In this document: positions 4,773 to 5,170 of the stretch, piece by piece
Layout: every line of letters starts with the position of its first letter
Position numbering within the stretch: position 1 is the stretch's first letter
From: Planctomycetaceae bacterium
Lineage (GTDB): Bacteria > Planctomycetota > Planctomycetia > Planctomycetales > Planctomycetaceae
NCBI GenBank assembly: GCA_027080405.1
Contig: JALWSL010000420.1
Location: 1 to 5,170 of the forward strand
Length of the DNA: 5,170 bases
Reading direction: 5' to 3'
Notes under the pieces: generated by a model
Told to the model about the DNA's origin: nothing
What the model saw: only the letters and a program-made list of their open reading frames with translations
Database searches by the model: none
Program-made: the position numbers and the translations under genes

Positions 4773-5170
4773 ATGACGTCCGCAACGGAATCACTAAAAG
4801 ACTTACATCAACTGCATTTACAAATTGAGGAATTACAGTCCGAACTGGAACGCGGCCCGATGCAGATCCAGGCGAGGAAAAAAATTGTCGCAAACAGGGA
4901 AGAGGCACTTGACAATTTCCTGAACCAACTCACACAGATGAAGAAATCATCGGATTCCAAAGCACTTGAGCTGAAAACTCTGGAAGCCAAACTTGAGGAT
5001 TTACAGGGCAAGTTGAACGCGGCCAGTTCCAATCGGGAATTCGATTCGATCAAAGGCCAGATCAAAGCCGATGAGATGGCGAAATCCGTTTTGGAAGATG
5101 AGGTTCTGGAAATACTGGATCGTATCGATGAAGAAGCCGGAAAACAGTCCCAACCTGAACAGGAACTGGA
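4773..5170 (+). CDS. Coiled-coil protein of the C4 zinc-ribbon family, 3' partial
   Basis: The frame opens at ATG 4773 and runs off the window end, giving 132 residues. The sequence is a long, charged helical coiled coil. It has LHQLHLQIEELQSELERGPMQIQ at the start, a heptad-like middle (LELKTLEAKLEDLQGKL), the motif LNAASSNREFDSIKGQI (81-97) and a second helix, MAKSVLEDEVLEILDRIDEE. This order, particularly the LNAASSNREF turn between two long helices, matches the N-terminal part of proteins related to HP0958/CT398, which end in a four-cysteine zinc ribbon. In that group members act as small scaffold or nucleic-acid-binding proteins, and HP0958 is linked to flagellar gene control. The zinc ribbon itself would lie past residue 132 and cannot be seen. 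There is no signal peptide. The gene is preceded by a good ribosome binding site and a plausible promoter, and is transcribed away from the phosphatase gene. Confidence 0.87.
   Translation, partial: MTSATESLKDLHQLHLQIEELQSELERGPMQIQARKKIVANREEALDNFLNQLTQMKKSSDSKALELKTLEAKLEDLQGKLNAASSNREFDSIKGQIKADEMAKSVLEDEVLEILDRIDEEAGKQSQPEQEL

Noticed and set aside
4552..4776. 74-residue hydrophobic plus-strand frame whose stop overlaps the ATG of the zinc-ribbon-type gene (ATGA)
   Set aside because: The ATGA overlap looks like translational coupling. However, the frame starts at a GTG without a ribosome binding site, has atypical Phe/Cys-rich composition, and the candidate promoter of the next gene lies inside it. 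More likely chance.
4321..4908. 195-residue minus-strand frame
   Set aside because: It overlaps the well-supported start of the zinc-ribbon-type gene on the opposite strand and shows no recognisable domain; Ser/Arg-rich composition suggests a shadow frame.

Overview
The window most likely comes from a member of the Planctomycetes. The reasons are the family flavour of the uroporphyrinogen-III synthase (an N-terminal SFESRR...APSMREVPL segment) and of the coiled-coil zinc-ribbon-type protein (LNAASSNREF motif), plus moderate GC content, long intergenic gaps and mostly weak Shine-Dalgarno sites. This placement is from memory of those families, not from a search.

Layout. Positions 1-882 (+) hold the 3' part of a HEAT-like repeat protein whose start lies before the window. 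A small uncharacterised protein (872-1327, +) follows directly and probably shares its transcript. Its 3' end overlaps, tail to tail, an uncharacterised minus-strand protein with two C-terminal membrane segments (1283-1882, -). Between 1883 and 2326 there is no convincing protein gene. Instead there is a run of hairpins ending in a 26-bp compound hairpin with a T-rich tail (2167-2240). hemD (2327-3133, +) follows, and it converges on a PPP-family metallophosphoesterase (3244-4068, -). A 704-bp divergent gap (4069-4772) has no supported gene but does contain small structured elements and a candidate promoter. The window ends inside the 5' part of a coiled-coil protein of the C4 zinc-ribbon family (4773-5170, +).

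Functionally the genes do not form one pathway. hemD makes uroporphyrinogen III for tetrapyrrole synthesis and stands here without hemA, hemB, hemC or hemE. The phosphatase and the zinc-ribbon protein are housekeeping-type genes read divergently. I see no CRISPR array, tRNA, rRNA, insertion sequence or defence system. The most unusual part is the structured non-coding stretch upstream of hemD (about 1956-2240), which may be a regulatory leader, a terminated small RNA or only a strong terminator region. No compelling new protein system is visible.
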